Shown: positions 32,379 through 41,592, counted from the stretch's first letter. The stretch: DNA of 46,826 nucleotides from Candidatus Eisenbacteria bacterium (GCA_016930695.1 JAFGGD010000035.1:1-46826); one strand, 5' to 3'. The notes: generated from the sequence alone by a model not told the origin. Translations and numbers: made by a program.

Positions 32379-32780
32379 ATGAACGAACGGGAACGCCAGG
32401 CCTGGGAGGCGGTCCGGGCCGCGAATCGTTGCTGGACCGGGGGCGAACCGGCGAAGCTGAAGGAGCACTTCCACGAGAGGATGGTGCTGATCACCCCCTC
32501 CCGGAACGAGCGGATCGTCGGGCGCGAAGCGTGCGTGGCCGACTGGACCTCCTTCACCGAGAAGGCGCGGATCCTCTCCTGGAAGGAGACCGACGAGGAC
32601 GTGCGCCTCTTCGGCGACGCGGCGGTGGTCACCTACCTGTACGAGATCGTCGTGGAGATCGAGGGGGAACGTTACGACCTCAAGGGCCGGGACATGATGA
32701 CCCTTGTTTTCGAGGACGACCGCTGGTGGATCGCGGCGGACCAGTTCTCCCCTCTGCACGAGACGCCGGGCGCGGATTAA
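32379..32780 (+). CDS. NTF2-like / SnoaL-type protein
   Basis: This 133-aa protein fits the NTF2-like cone fold: helices (WEAVRAANRCWTGGEPAKLKEHF), a short strand with ITPSRNERIVGREA, and then strands SWKETDEDVRLFGDAAVVTYLYEI and MMTLVFEDDRWWIAADQFSPL. These are DUF4440/SnoaL-like features. Such proteins are small hydrolases, isomerases or ligand binders; no catalytic dyad can be assigned. GGGAGG is seven bases before the ATG. It ends six bases before the end of the convergent lipoprotein gene. Confidence 0.8.
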   Translation: MNERERQAWEAVRAANRCWTGGEPAKLKEHFHERMVLITPSRNERIVGREACVADWTSFTEKARILSWKETDEDVRLFGDAAVVTYLYEIVVEIEGERYDLKGRDMMTLVFEDDRWWIAADQFSPLHETPGAD

Positions 32781-32786
32781 GAACGG

Positions 32787-34115
32787 TCAGTCGCAGCCGG
32801 CGTCCTTCGCTCCGATCCGCCCGCAATCGACGCTTGCCGGGTGCCCGCCCGGCAGGCAGGGGGAACCTTCGCCGAGACGGAGATCGCCCCCCTCGCGGTC
32901 GCAGAAGAGCGGATCGCCCGAGAAGTTCCCTTCACTATTCTCCTGGCCGGCCGCGGGGCCGACCCAATCGCCGCCGGCGTTGCCGAAGATGTCGGCGCAG
33001 AGGAAACGGACGGTCGTGCTCGATCCGGCGCCCGCCGGTTCTCCGCCGCCCTGATGGGAGACGATGCAGCGTTCCACGCGGACCGTGTCGCCGCAAGACG
33101 CGTAGAGCGCGCTTCCCGCGGGGGCGTCGTTTCCGGCGAAGGTGCACTCCTCGATCAAGGCCGAGCCGCAGCACCAGACCGCCCCGCCGAAAAGAGAGGC
33201 GCTGTTCCCGGTCATGACGCAGCCGCGTAGAACGGTGGAGCCGCCGCACTGCACCGCCGCGCCGACCTCCGCGTCGTTCTCTTCGAAGAGGCAGCTCTCC
33301 ACGAGCGCTTGATCCGTGTTCTCCAGGCCGACCGCCCCCCCCTCGTTCCCCCGGAAAACGCATTCCTCGATCACCGGCGATTCGTAGAGCGCGGAAACCG
33401 CCCCGCCTCTTTCCCCCGCCTCGTTGCCGTCGAAGAGGCAACCGGTCAGATGGAAGGAGGAACTCTGTCCCGCCAGCGCGCCGCCGGCCGCTCCGGCGAG
33501 ATTGCTGTCGAACACGCACTCTTCGAAGGTCGGCGAGGCGTCTTGGCACCAGACCGCGCCCCCCGCATCGGCGTGGTTTTCCCGGAACCGGCAGCGGAGG
33601 ACGAGTGGGTCCGCGCCGCTCACGCAGCTGAGAGCGGCGCCGAGGACCGCTTTGTTCGATTCGAAGACGCAATCGGCGATCGTCGGAGAAGAGCCGCCGC
33701 AGATCATTCCCCCTCCGGATTGGCCGAATGCGCCGCGCACCGTGATGTGCTCGATTCGCGTGTCGAGCGATTCTCCGTCGACGAAGAGGAACCCCCAGTG
33801 GTACTCCTCCTCGCCGCCGCCGCACTCGACGGCGCAGGCGGCGGCGTCGCCGCTCTCCGAACGGACCGCGAGCTTTTTCCCTCGGAAGAGAATGTCCCGG
33901 TTGCCGTCCCCTTCGAACAAGCCGTCGGCGAGAAGGATCCGGTCGCCGTCGCCGGCGGAATCGATCGCCGCCTGAATCGTGGGAAAGACGCCCGAGCCGT
34001 CCGGCCGCACGAGGAGCGTGTCCGGTTCGGCGACGCCCGAGTCGGGCGATGCGCCGTCGTCGCCGCACGAGGCGAAAAGAAAGACGCACAAAACGAAAGC
34101 CGGGATGGAACGCAT
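32787..34115 (-). CDS. right-handed parallel beta-helix lipoprotein
   Basis: This 442-aa protein has a lipoprotein signal (VLCVFLFASC, Cys17) and the phrase LLVRPDGSGVFPTIQAAIDSAGDGD, typical of pectate-lyase-like beta-helix proteins. Rungs of about 22-24 residues built on PxIEECVFxGNxAxxGGAV follow across about 130-380. Cysteines recur at the same rung position, so disulfides or stacked Cys ladders are likely. GGAGG precedes the ATG at 34115; the frame before it is not needed. Similar proteins are surface carbohydrate binders or lyases, but no catalytic residues are evident. Confidence 0.83.
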   Translation of the reverse strand: MRSIPAFVLCVFLFASCGDDGASPDSGVAEPDTLLVRPDGSGVFPTIQAAIDSAGDGDRILLADGLFEGDGNRDILFRGKKLAVRSESGDAAACAVECGGGEEEYHWGFLFVDGESLDTRIEHITVRGAFGQSGGGMICGGSSPTIADCVFESNKAVLGAALSCVSGADPLVLRCRFRENHADAGGAVWCQDASPTFEECVFDSNLAGAAGGALAGQSSSFHLTGCLFDGNEAGERGGAVSALYESPVIEECVFRGNEGGAVGLENTDQALVESCLFEENDAEVGAAVQCGGSTVLRGCVMTGNSASLFGGAVWCCGSALIEECTFAGNDAPAGSALYASCGDTVRVERCIVSHQGGGEPAGAGSSTTVRFLCADIFGNAGGDWVGPAAGQENSEGNFSGDPLFCDREGGDLRLGEGSPCLPGGHPASVDCGRIGAKDAGCD

Positions 34116-34278
34116 GGCAGCCTCCTGAAGGAAAGAACCACTCCGTGATGAGTGAAACCATACCATCTCTTCTCCCGGTTTATCGCGCAAAGACGCGATT
34201 CCGGCAGTGAGGGATCGGCCCGATCCCTGGATCGATCGGCGGGTTTTCGTTTATCCTCACGCCGGAGGGAAAACGTTG

Positions 34279-34632
34279 ATGGGGAAAAGAAGCGGGGCGA
34301 GGGGAGGCGGCGGGCGCGGCGCTCGCGGGCGCTCCGATCTTTATGAGCGGATTTACGCGGCGGCGCGCCGCGTCCCGCGCGGGCGGGTCACCACCTACGG
34401 GCGCATCGCCGCCCTGGTCGGGTGCCCGTCGCCGCGGGTGGTCGGCTACGCGATGGCGGCGGCGACGCCGGACATCGACGTCCCCTGGCAGCGGGTGATC
34501 AACGCGCGCGGCGAGGTGAGCGCGCGCCGAGGCGGCTACGGCGCGGAGGTGCAGCGCGCGCTGCTCGAAGAGGAGGGCGTTCTCTTCGACGACCGCGGCC
34601 GCGTCGACCTCGCCCGCTTCGGCTGGCCCTGA
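34279..34632 (+). CDS. alkyltransferase-like protein (MGMT family, Cys-less ATL)
   Basis: This 117-aa DNA-binding protein of the O6-alkylguanine transferase fold has a basic Gly/Arg-rich tail (1-18), then RIYAAARRVPRGRVTTYGRIAALVG and RVVGYAMAAA. These include the Arg finger (R53) and recognition helix. The active-site PCHRV motif of true alkyltransferases is PWQRV here (69-73), with Trp70 in place of the acceptor Cys. ATL proteins of this type bind alkylated bases and hand them to nucleotide excision repair instead of repairing them directly. GGAGGG lies nine bases upstream of the ATG. No repair operon is adjacent. Confidence 0.87.
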   Translation: MGKRSGARGGGGRGARGRSDLYERIYAAARRVPRGRVTTYGRIAALVGCPSPRVVGYAMAAATPDIDVPWQRVINARGEVSARRGGYGAEVQRALLEEEGVLFDDRGRVDLARFGWP

Positions 34633-34919
34633 GCGCGCCCGGGAGAACCGCCGGCGTTCGGACCGGATTGCACTTCCCACGAAACCGGATGTTCTTCCCC
34701 TTCGTAGATAACCCCGACGCCAGGAGATAAGGCCGGACGTCTCTCCACCCACCGCGGGCGTTCCGGCCGCCGATTCGGCGCATCCATCTTTTCAGAATCT
34801 TCGTCTAGGGCGTTGCGGCTCGTTTCCTTTGGACTCGTGGGCGGCGGTCCTCCGTTCATAGGCGAAGAGCGCGGAGAAAGAGTCGGACGATCGACCACAC
34901 GTTTCGGGAGGTACACGGA

Positions 34920-36170
34920 ATGCGCAAGCGCGCCCGCTCTCTGATCGCCTCTTCCATTCTGGTCCTCGTCGCCGCGACCGCGTCGGAAGCGGACCGGTCG
35001 CCGATCGATCTCAAATCCGCCGTGGAACGGGGGTTGCCCGCCCTGGAATTGAATGGGTTCCAGGAAGGCGTGCCCTGGGACACCCTCGGCGCGGCGCTCC
35101 CCACCGCGGGTCTTTTGGCGCGCATGGCGCACTACGGCGTGCCCGGCTTGGGGATCGCCGTGGTCCAGGACGGCGCCGTCGCGTGGGCGGAGGGATACGG
35201 CGTGCTCGAGGCGGGCCGCGAAGCCCCCGTCACCCGGCTCACCCGGTTCGAGGCGGCTTCGGCGAGCAAGGCGGTCACGGCCGTGGCGGTGCTTCGCTTC
35301 GTCGATCGTGGTTTGCTCGACATCGACGCCGACGTGAATACACTTCTCACCTCTTGGAATGCGCCGGAGAACGAGCACACAGGCGCGCACAAGGTGACGG
35401 TTCGCCGTCTTCTCACCCACACCGCCGGGATCAACCGCCCAGACGGCGGGTTCTCGGTCGAGCCGGGGAGCGCGCCGACGACGGCGCAGGTTCTTCGCGG
35501 GGAAAGACCCGCGGTGAACACGGCCGCCGCCGTCGAGTTCATCCCGGGTTCGATGCACCAATACTCCAACATGGGATATGTCATTCTCCAGCTGCTCCTC
35601 GAGGAAGCGGGCGGGAAACCCTTTCCGGAGCTGATGGAGGACGAGGTCTTTCTCCCGCTCGGCATGGAGAGGAGCGGCTACGAAACGGAGGCCGGCGGCG
35701 CGCGCGGATCCGATTTCCCGCGGCATCACGGAGCCGACGGCGAGCCGTTGGAATCGGCGCTTTTCCCCGGCGCTCTCGCGCACGGCGGTCTCCGCACGAC
35801 GCCGGCGGACCTCGCCCGCCTCATCGCCGAGATGTCCGCCTGCTACCGCGGCGAAACGGCGGGATTGCTCTCGCCGCGGATCGTTCGGGCCGCATTTTCC
35901 GCGGAGCGACGCTTCTCGCCGGACGGATTTCTGGGATTCGCCGCGCAGGGCTTGGGCGTTTTTCTTCTGCAGACCGACCACGGCCCCTGTTTTTGTCATC
36001 CCGGTCATAACATGCCGGGGGCGACCTGTTTTTACTTCGGCTTTCCGGAAACCGGCCAGGGAGCGGTGGTCATGACGAACGGCGTGCGTGGCCTCGAACT
36101 CTCCTTCGAAGTTCTGTGCGCCATCGCTTCCATTTATGATTGGCCGAGCATTCGGGTTCAATCGAGCTGA
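34920..36170 (+). CDS. secreted serine hydrolase (class C beta-lactamase/PBP4-like)
   Basis: This 416-aa exported protein has signal peptide 1-25, then a beta-lactamase-type serine hydrolase fold. It has the SxxK nucleophile motif (S114-A-S-K117 in EAASASKAV), the Tyr-x-Asn motif (QYSNMGY near 215) and a C-terminal H-x-G box (CHPGHN near 357) in place of KTG. Such proteins include esterases, D-aminopeptidases and peptidoglycan carboxypeptidases; a true beta-lactamase is less likely. GGGAGG lies eight bases before the ATG. The 287 bp upstream holds no gene. Confidence 0.86.
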   Translation: MRKRARSLIASSILVLVAATASEADRSPIDLKSAVERGLPALELNGFQEGVPWDTLGAALPTAGLLARMAHYGVPGLGIAVVQDGAVAWAEGYGVLEAGREAPVTRLTRFEAASASKAVTAVAVLRFVDRGLLDIDADVNTLLTSWNAPENEHTGAHKVTVRRLLTHTAGINRPDGGFSVEPGSAPTTAQVLRGERPAVNTAAAVEFIPGSMHQYSNMGYVILQLLLEEAGGKPFPELMEDEVFLPLGMERSGYETEAGGARGSDFPRHHGADGEPLESALFPGALAHGGLRTTPADLARLIAEMSACYRGETAGLLSPRIVRAAFSAERRFSPDGFLGFAAQGLGVFLLQTDHGPCFCHPGHNMPGATCFYFGFPETGQGAVVMTNGVRGLELSFEVLCAIASIYDWPSIRVQSS

Positions 36171-36355
36171 CGCGCCCCCCGACACTCACGGAACGCACGG
36201 GCACGATCCGGCGCCGGTGCGGCGCCCGCGCCGTTTCCGGCCGGCGCCCCGCCGGCGCTTTTCCTCCTGGGAATCGCCCGCGAATCCGCTAAGATTCTCG
36301 CGTCGAAGCGCGACGAAGACCGCGGAATCCGCGTGAACGATGGAGGACGAACCCC

Positions 36356-37984
36356 ATGCTCGGCAATCTCGACTGGTTCGTGATCGGGCTCTATTTCGTT
36401 TTGGTGTTCGGCGTGGCGATCTGGGCGACCACGCGGGAGAAGGGGACGCGGGAGACGTCGGCGGGCTACTTTCTCGCCGGACGGAACGCGGGCTGGTTCA
36501 TCATCGGCGCCTCTCTCTTCGCGTCCAACATCGGATCGGAACACCTGGTCGGGCTCGCCGGCACCGGCGCGGACAGCGGCGTCGCCGTCGGCCAGTTCGA
36601 GGTGCTCGCGTGCCTGATCCTGCTTCTCCTCGGCTGGGTCTTCGTTCCTTTCTATGTGAAGAGCGGAGTCTACACCATGCCGGAGTTCCTGGAGAGGCGC
36701 TACTCGCCCGCCTCGCGCTGGTACCTCGCCGCCGTCTCCGTCCTCGGCTACGTGCTCACCAAGATCAGCGTCACCATCGCCGCCGGCGGGATCGTTTTCC
36801 AGAGCCTGATGGGCGTCGACTTTTGGACGGGCGCGCTGATCGTGGTGATCGCGACCGGGATCTACACCGTCTTCGGCGGTCTCCGGGCGGTGCTCTACAC
36901 CGATCTCCTGCAGGCCTTCGTGTTGATCGGCGGGTCGGCCACGGTGACCCTGATCGGACTGGCGGAACTGGGCGGTTGGGGGGCGCTTCGGAGCGCCGTG
37001 CCGGCGGGATTCTTCGACATATGGAAGCCGGCGTCGGACCCCGATTTCCCCTGGACGGGGATCCTTCTCGGCGCGCCGATTCTGGGCGTCTGGTATTGGT
37101 GCACCGACCAGTACATCGTGCAGAGGGTCCTTTCGGCGCGCGGGATCGACGACGCGCGGCGCGGCAGCCTCTTCGGCGGTTTTCTGAAGCTCCTCCCCCT
37201 CTTCCTCTTCGTCGTCCCCGGCGTGATCGCCACCGCCCTCGCCGGATCGGGCCGCATCGCCCTCGGCCGCTCCGACGAAGCGCTTCCGGTGCTGATCGGC
37301 GCGCTCCTCCCGGTCGGTCTCAAAGGGGTGGTCGTCGCGGGATTGCTGGCGGCGCTGATGAGCAGCCTCTCCTCGGTCTTCAATTCCTGCTCCACGCTGA
37401 TCACTTGGGACCTGTATAAAAAGCTCCGCCCCGACACGCCGGAGAAGCGGCTCGTGCTGGTCGGCCAGATCTCGACGATCTTTCTCGTCGTCCTCGGCAT
37501 CCTCTGGATCCCGCTGATGCGGAACATCTCGGGGCAGCTCTACAAGTATCTGCAGAGCGTACAGGCCTACATCGCGCCTCCCATCGCCGCCGTCTTTCTC
37601 GTCGGCGTGTTTTGGCGGCGCGCCAACGCGCGCGGGGCGATCGTCACGCTGCTCACCGGTTTTCTGCTCGGCGCGGCGCGGCTCGTCACGGAGCTGAACG
37701 CGGACAGACTCGGCGGTCCTCTGCTCCGCTACGCGCGGATCAACTTCCTCCACTTCGCCTTCTACCTGTTTCTCGTCTGCGGGGCGGTGCTCGTCCTGGT
37801 CAGCCTGGCGACCGCCGCGCCCGAGCGCCGGCGTCTCGCGGGGCTCACCTTCGCCACCGCCGCCGAGGGGGAGGGGTCGCTCGGATTGCGCGCGTCCCAC
37901 CCGGCCCGGCGCCGGAGGGATCTAGCATGGAGCGTGGTCCTGGTCGCCGCCGTCGCCGCGATCTGGATCTACTTTCGCGGGTAG
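36356..37984 (+). CDS. sodium:solute symporter (SLC5/SGLT family)
   Basis: This 542-aa membrane protein has about 14 helices. Family landmarks include AGRNAGWFIIGASLFASNIGSEHLVGLAG, the PEFLERRYS loop, VFGGLRAVLYTDLLQ, and a WYWCTDQYIVQRVLSA segment typical of sugar- or inositol-type SSS transporters. The ALMSSLSSVFNS helix, with Ser residues, fits the sodium site in this superfamily. Sugar or polyol uptake driven by sodium is likely, though substrate is not certain. GGAGG lies nine bases upstream of the ATG. It runs toward the VWA gene. Confidence 0.88.
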   Translation: MLGNLDWFVIGLYFVLVFGVAIWATTREKGTRETSAGYFLAGRNAGWFIIGASLFASNIGSEHLVGLAGTGADSGVAVGQFEVLACLILLLLGWVFVPFYVKSGVYTMPEFLERRYSPASRWYLAAVSVLGYVLTKISVTIAAGGIVFQSLMGVDFWTGALIVVIATGIYTVFGGLRAVLYTDLLQAFVLIGGSATVTLIGLAELGGWGALRSAVPAGFFDIWKPASDPDFPWTGILLGAPILGVWYWCTDQYIVQRVLSARGIDDARRGSLFGGFLKLLPLFLFVVPGVIATALAGSGRIALGRSDEALPVLIGALLPVGLKGVVVAGLLAALMSSLSSVFNSCSTLITWDLYKKLRPDTPEKRLVLVGQISTIFLVVLGILWIPLMRNISGQLYKYLQSVQAYIAPPIAAVFLVGVFWRRANARGAIVTLLTGFLLGAARLVTELNADRLGGPLLRYARINFLHFAFYLFLVCGAVLVLVSLATAAPERRRLAGLTFATAAEGEGSLGLRASHPARRRRDLAWSVVLVAAVAAIWIYFRG

Positions 37985-38074
37985 AGCCGGGGCGGATCCG
38001 GTGTTGCGGGAAACCGGGGTCTCCGGCAAAATGAAGGCATCACCATCGATCCCGGCGTATAAAAGGAAGGAACC

Positions 38075-39238
38075 ATGAAACGGTTTTCACATGACGTGTT
38101 TCACGCGATCGCCGCACTGGCCGCGACTCTTTTCTTCTTCGGAACGATCCAGGCGCAGGAACCGGCGACGCAGATCGAGCTGATCTTCGACGCCTCCGGG
38201 AGCATGTGGGGAGAGATCGGCGGAGTGAAGAAGATCGCCATGGCCCGGGAGGCGATGGGGCGGATCGTGGACGATCTGGCGACTCGGCAGAACATCGAGG
38301 TGGGACTCCGGGTGTATGGGCACCGGACCAAGAGCTGCGACGATTCGGAGCTGGTCCTCCCCATCGGGCCGGTGGACGCCGGGGCGCTCCGGGCCTTCAT
38401 CGACGAGGTCAATCCGAAGGGGAAAACGCCGATCACCTATTCGCTGCTCGAAGCGATCGACGATTTCCGCGCGGACGCGCCGGGCCGGAAGGTCGTCGTA
38501 CTCATCACGGACGGGCTGGAAAGCTGCGACGGCGACCCCTGCGAGGCGGCGCGGAAATTGAGTGAATCGGGGGTGGTCACCAAAACGCACGTGGTCGGAT
38601 TCGGACTGGACGAGAACGCCCTCGCGACCCTTCGTTGCATCGTCGAGCCGTCCGGCGGCCTCCTCGTCGGCGCGGGGAACACGGAGGAACTCGCCGCCGC
38701 CTTCGACCGGATCGTGGCCCGCTCCCTCGCCCACAATCTGGAAATCACCGCGGTGAACGACACCGGCAGCAGCGTGTACATGGACTGGGACGTCTTTCCC
38801 GCCGGGGACGAATCCGCGCCGGTCGCCTCCGGGGACAACTCCCTCGGCAACCGAGGACGGGCCTTCGTGCCGGAGGGGACCTACGACATCCGGGTGGAGA
38901 GCTACGAGACGGGCGACGAGATCTGGTTCCGGGGCGTGGAGGTGGTGGAGACGGACGTCACCGTCCGCCGGGCGATCTTCGCTGAGCGGACCATCGAGAT
39001 CGCGCTCCGGGACGGCGCCTCCGGCGAGTCCCGCTACGGCGACGTGATCCTCTTCGACGGGAAGGGTGAACGGCTGAAGATGGGGGACACGTCGATTGGC
39101 GGCCGGGCGACTTTCACGGTTCTACCCGGCGTGTACGAAATCCTCGTCGTCGATTACGACACCAAGAAAGAGTTCCGCTTCTCCGATGTCGATCTGACCG
39201 ATGAGATGGAATTCCGGCGCGAGGTGGTCGTGGAGTAA
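38075..39238 (+). CDS. secreted von Willebrand factor A domain protein
   Basis: This 387-aa protein has signal peptide 1-28. The VWA domain spans about 33-215 with an intact MIDAS motif D39-A-S-G-S43 plus KTPITYSLLEA and ITDGLESC, so it probably binds a divalent metal and a partner protein. Two beta-sandwich-like repeats follow (about 222-305 and 308-387) that share a GTYDIRVESYETGDE / GVYEILVVDYDTKKE ending, probably tandem duplicates. Cysteines in the VWA domain may form disulfides. GGAAGG precedes the ATG. A rho-independent terminator follows. Function unknown; likely periplasmic or surface. Confidence 0.85.
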   Translation: MKRFSHDVFHAIAALAATLFFFGTIQAQEPATQIELIFDASGSMWGEIGGVKKIAMAREAMGRIVDDLATRQNIEVGLRVYGHRTKSCDDSELVLPIGPVDAGALRAFIDEVNPKGKTPITYSLLEAIDDFRADAPGRKVVVLITDGLESCDGDPCEAARKLSESGVVTKTHVVGFGLDENALATLRCIVEPSGGLLVGAGNTEELAAAFDRIVARSLAHNLEITAVNDTGSSVYMDWDVFPAGDESAPVASGDNSLGNRGRAFVPEGTYDIRVESYETGDEIWFRGVEVVETDVTVRRAIFAERTIEIALRDGASGESRYGDVILFDGKGERLKMGDTSIGGRATFTVLPGVYEILVVDYDTKKEFRFSDVDLTDEMEFRREVVVE

Positions 39239-39258
39239 GCGCGGGAAAGGAAAATCGA

Positions 39259-39300
39259 GGGCGGCGGGATCGAATCGAACGGTGCCGCCGCCCTTTTTTA
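39259..39300 (+). terminator. rho-independent terminator of VWA gene
   Basis: GGGCGGCGG (39259-39267) pairs perfectly with CCGCCGCCC (39285-39293), followed by six T residues. It lies 21 bases after the VWA gene stop. Confidence 0.88.
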
Positions 39301-39409
39301 TTGGTTCCTTCGCTTCCTTCTCCCGTCCTTGCTTCCGGGGCGTATCCCCGTCCAGAACCGCCCCTTTCGTCCCACCGCGATCGACCGGACCGCTCATGGA
39401 GGAAAAAGG

Positions 39410-40324
39410 ATGGGGAACAAGCGATCGGCCGTGGCCTGCGTCCTTCTTCTCGCGGCGACCGCCGCGATCCCCGCCGCGGCGGGGGACGCCGCTCCCGGGA
39501 TGTTCTCCTATCTCGAATGGGATCCCCCGGCGGACCGGCCGGTGGTGTTCGCGCCCGGCGTGGTCTCCACCGCCGCCTTCGAGTTCGCCGGATGCTTCAC
39601 GCCGGACGGAGGGGAGTACTACTTCACCCGCCGGATCGATCCCGGGCCCAACCGGATCCTCTTTACCCGGTCGACCGAGAAAGGGTGGACCGCGCCGGTG
39701 CCGGCGTCCTTCGCCTCGCCCGAAGGGGAGATGGAGCCGATGATCACGCCGGACGGATCGAGGCTCTACTACGTCTCCGACCGGCCGGCACCGGAGAAGG
39801 CGCGTTGGAAGGGCCCGGTCTGGTGCGTGGACCGAGAAGGGGAGGGGTGGTCCGAGCCTCGCTATCTCGATGCGCCGCTCAACGACGGCTTCGCCATGGG
39901 CGTCTGCCCGGACCGGGAGGGAAACCTGTACTTTACGAAAAAAGGAATTCGCGTCTCCCGTCCCGGACCGGAGGGAGCGGGACTGCCGGAGCTTCTCGGC
40001 GATGCGGTGAACGCCCCCCGTCCCGGCGCGCACCCCTATGTCGCGCCGGAGGGGAGCCTCCTTCTCTTCGACGCGGACCGGGGCGACGGGGTCCGGAACA
40101 TGGATTTCTTCGTTTCTTTCCGGGACCGGGACGGGGAGTGGACCGGTGCCCTTCCCCTCGGCCCGCCGATCAACACGCCGGAGACGGAGATGTGCGCTTC
40201 CCTCTCGCCGGACGGGAGGATCCTCTTCTTCACGCGGATCGTGGGCGGTGACGGTGATATTTATGGAATCGATGCTTCGTTTCTCAATGGATTGAGGCGG
40301 GAGGCGGAGACCGCGGATCGTTGA
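39410..40324 (+). CDS. secreted PD40/TolB-like beta-propeller protein
   Basis: This 304-aa protein has signal peptide 1-24 and repeated FTPDGGEYYFTRR, ITPDGSRLYYVSDRP, VAPEGSLLLFDADRG and LSPDGRILFFTRI motifs. These PD40 (WD40-like Tol) repeats predict a six-bladed propeller of the TolB/YncE type in the periplasm. GGAGGAAAAAGG precedes the ATG at 39410; the frame extends upstream without a site. Ligand unknown. It is separated from the VWA gene by a terminator, so it is transcribed on its own. Confidence 0.83.
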   Translation: MGNKRSAVACVLLLAATAAIPAAAGDAAPGMFSYLEWDPPADRPVVFAPGVVSTAAFEFAGCFTPDGGEYYFTRRIDPGPNRILFTRSTEKGWTAPVPASFASPEGEMEPMITPDGSRLYYVSDRPAPEKARWKGPVWCVDREGEGWSEPRYLDAPLNDGFAMGVCPDREGNLYFTKKGIRVSRPGPEGAGLPELLGDAVNAPRPGAHPYVAPEGSLLLFDADRGDGVRNMDFFVSFRDRDGEWTGALPLGPPINTPETEMCASLSPDGRILFFTRIVGGDGDIYGIDASFLNGLRREAETADR

Positions 40325-40411
40325 TCGCCCCGAAAAGATCCCGAAACGGTGTCCGCCCCCGGTCCGTCCGCGCCCGCAACCGGTTGTGATAATAAGAGTT
40401 CTATTTTTTTC

Positions 40412-40458
40412 TTGCCCGGGGTTTCGGGCCGCATAATATGCCGTATACTGTTTACGGC
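40412..40458 (+). promoter_or_regulatory. possible promoter and palindromic operator for ferredoxin gene
   Basis: TTGCCC (40412-40417) and TAATAT (40434-40439) are 16 bases apart. Immediately downstream, GCCGTA (40440-40445) is inverted as TACGGC (40453-40458), where a repressor could block transcription. The ferredoxin start is about 80 bases further on. Confidence 0.5.
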
Positions 40459-40536
40459 AGCCGGCCGATTCCCGAGAGGGCCGGCGGCGAACGCCACAAC
40501 CGGATAATCCGGATAATTACGGAGGAGAGAGAAGAG

Positions 40537-40710
40537 ATGGCGTACGTGATCTCCGATGAGTGCACGAAGTGCGGATCCTGTGAGCCGGTTTGCCCGGTCG
40601 AAGCGATCAGCGAAGGCGATGACCAGTACATGATCGACCCCGATCTGTGCACCGACTGCGGCGCCTGCGCCGAGGAGTGCCCGGTCGAGGCGATCAGCCC
40701 CGGCGACTGA
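40537..40710 (+). CDS. 2[4Fe-4S] ferredoxin
   Basis: This 57-aa protein has two CxxCxxCxxxCP clusters (CTKCGSCEPVCP near 9-20 and CTDCGACAEECP near 38-49), each supplying four Cys for a [4Fe-4S] cluster. This is the small clostridial-type ferredoxin that carries electrons at low potential in the cytoplasm. GGAGGAGAG is upstream of the ATG; the longer frame upstream is not used. It could serve the CoA-dehydratase activase at 16302 or other low-potential enzymes, but nothing in the sequence fixes this. Confidence 0.93.
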   Translation: MAYVISDECTKCGSCEPVCPVEAISEGDDQYMIDPDLCTDCGACAEECPVEAISPGD

Positions 40711-40770
40711 GAAGCGCCGAGGAGCGCCCGGAACATCCCGGCAGGCGGCCGGCCGGGCGAACGAGAAAAA

Positions 40771-40810
40771 GGGGGGCGGACCGCGCGGTCCGTCCCCCCG
40801 TCGTTTTTTC
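40771..40810. terminator. bidirectional terminator between ferredoxin and anti-sigma genes
   Basis: GGGGGGCGGACC (40771-40782) pairs with GGTCCGTCCCCCC (40787-40799). T6 follows in the plus direction and AAAAA precedes, giving T5 in the minus direction. It lies between convergent genes. Confidence 0.85.
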
Positions 40811-40848
40811 GCGTTTCGGCGACGCCCCGGCGCCGGCCGTCCGGATCT

Positions 40849-41592
40849 CTACTCTTCCTCCAGGGTCATCTGGAGATCGATGGTCACCTCGCCGTTTCCT
40901 TCCCCTTCCGGGGCCGAGCCCTCGGGGGTCGTGATCTCGACGGTCGTGATGTTCCCGTCTCCGCTCGTTTCGACGTGAACCTCGGAAGCCTCCAGCCCCT
41001 GGCGGGCCAACTCCTCGCGGATCGCCTCCTCCAGCTCCTCGGCGGTGGCCCCCCGGACGTTGATCCGGATCCGCCCGCCCGAGGCCCAGGCGAGCACGTT
41101 TCCGCCGAGGCGGATCTTCAGCTCCTTGACTTCGAGCGCCGTCCGCCGGAGCCCGGTTTCCTTGTCGATCATCCCGTCGATGATCGCCTGTGCTTCCACC
41201 GGTCCACGAGCGGCGAGGAGCCGCACCGCGACGCGGTCCTCGATCCGTTCGGCGCGCCCGCGAACGATGCCCTCCGCGCGGCTGATCCTCTCCTGGATGA
41301 GGAAAAGGGCGCGGTCCAACTCTTCCGGACTCCGGCCGAAGTCGGGGACCAGCTCCGCCTCGACGACGCTTCCGACGCGAAGATCGTAGGAGACGGGGAT
41401 GAAAACGAGAACGAGCAGAAGGACGCACGCGAAGACGCCGGCCATCGCGGTTCGTCCGAACAGACGGTTCATTCTCTCTCTCCTCCGGACGCCCGCGCGC
41501 GCTGCGGCGAGCGTCCGTGTCATGTGACCGGGAGGAGGGGTCTCCTCGGCGAGCCGCCGGAGCCCCCGCTCGATCGGATCGTTCGGTTTCAT
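40849..41592 (-). CDS. membrane protein, probable anti-sigma factor partner
   Basis: This 247-aa protein has a short cytoplasmic part (1-47, Arg-rich), one membrane helix (about 48-68) and an extracytoplasmic region with helix-rich and acidic C-terminal sections. No zinc-finger motif (HxxxCxxC) is present, and there is no detectable anti-sigma domain, so anti-sigma role rests on position. Its ATG overlaps the TGA of the ECF sigma gene (ATGA at 41589-41592), and GGAGGGG lies upstream. It shares a bidirectional terminator with the ferredoxin gene. Confidence 0.75.
   Translation of the reverse strand: MKPNDPIERGLRRLAEETPPPGHMTRTLAAARAGVRRRERMNRLFGRTAMAGVFACVLLLVLVFIPVSYDLRVGSVVEAELVPDFGRSPEELDRALFLIQERISRAEGIVRGRAERIEDRVAVRLLAARGPVEAQAIIDGMIDKETGLRRTALEVKELKIRLGGNVLAWASGGRIRINVRGATAEELEEAIREELARQGLEASEVHVETSGDGNITTVEITTPEGSAPEGEGNGEVTIDLQMTLEEE

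Noticed and set aside
36158-37900. Minus-strand 580-codon frame over the sodium symporter gene
   Set aside because: It is low-complexity antisense to a well-conserved transporter.
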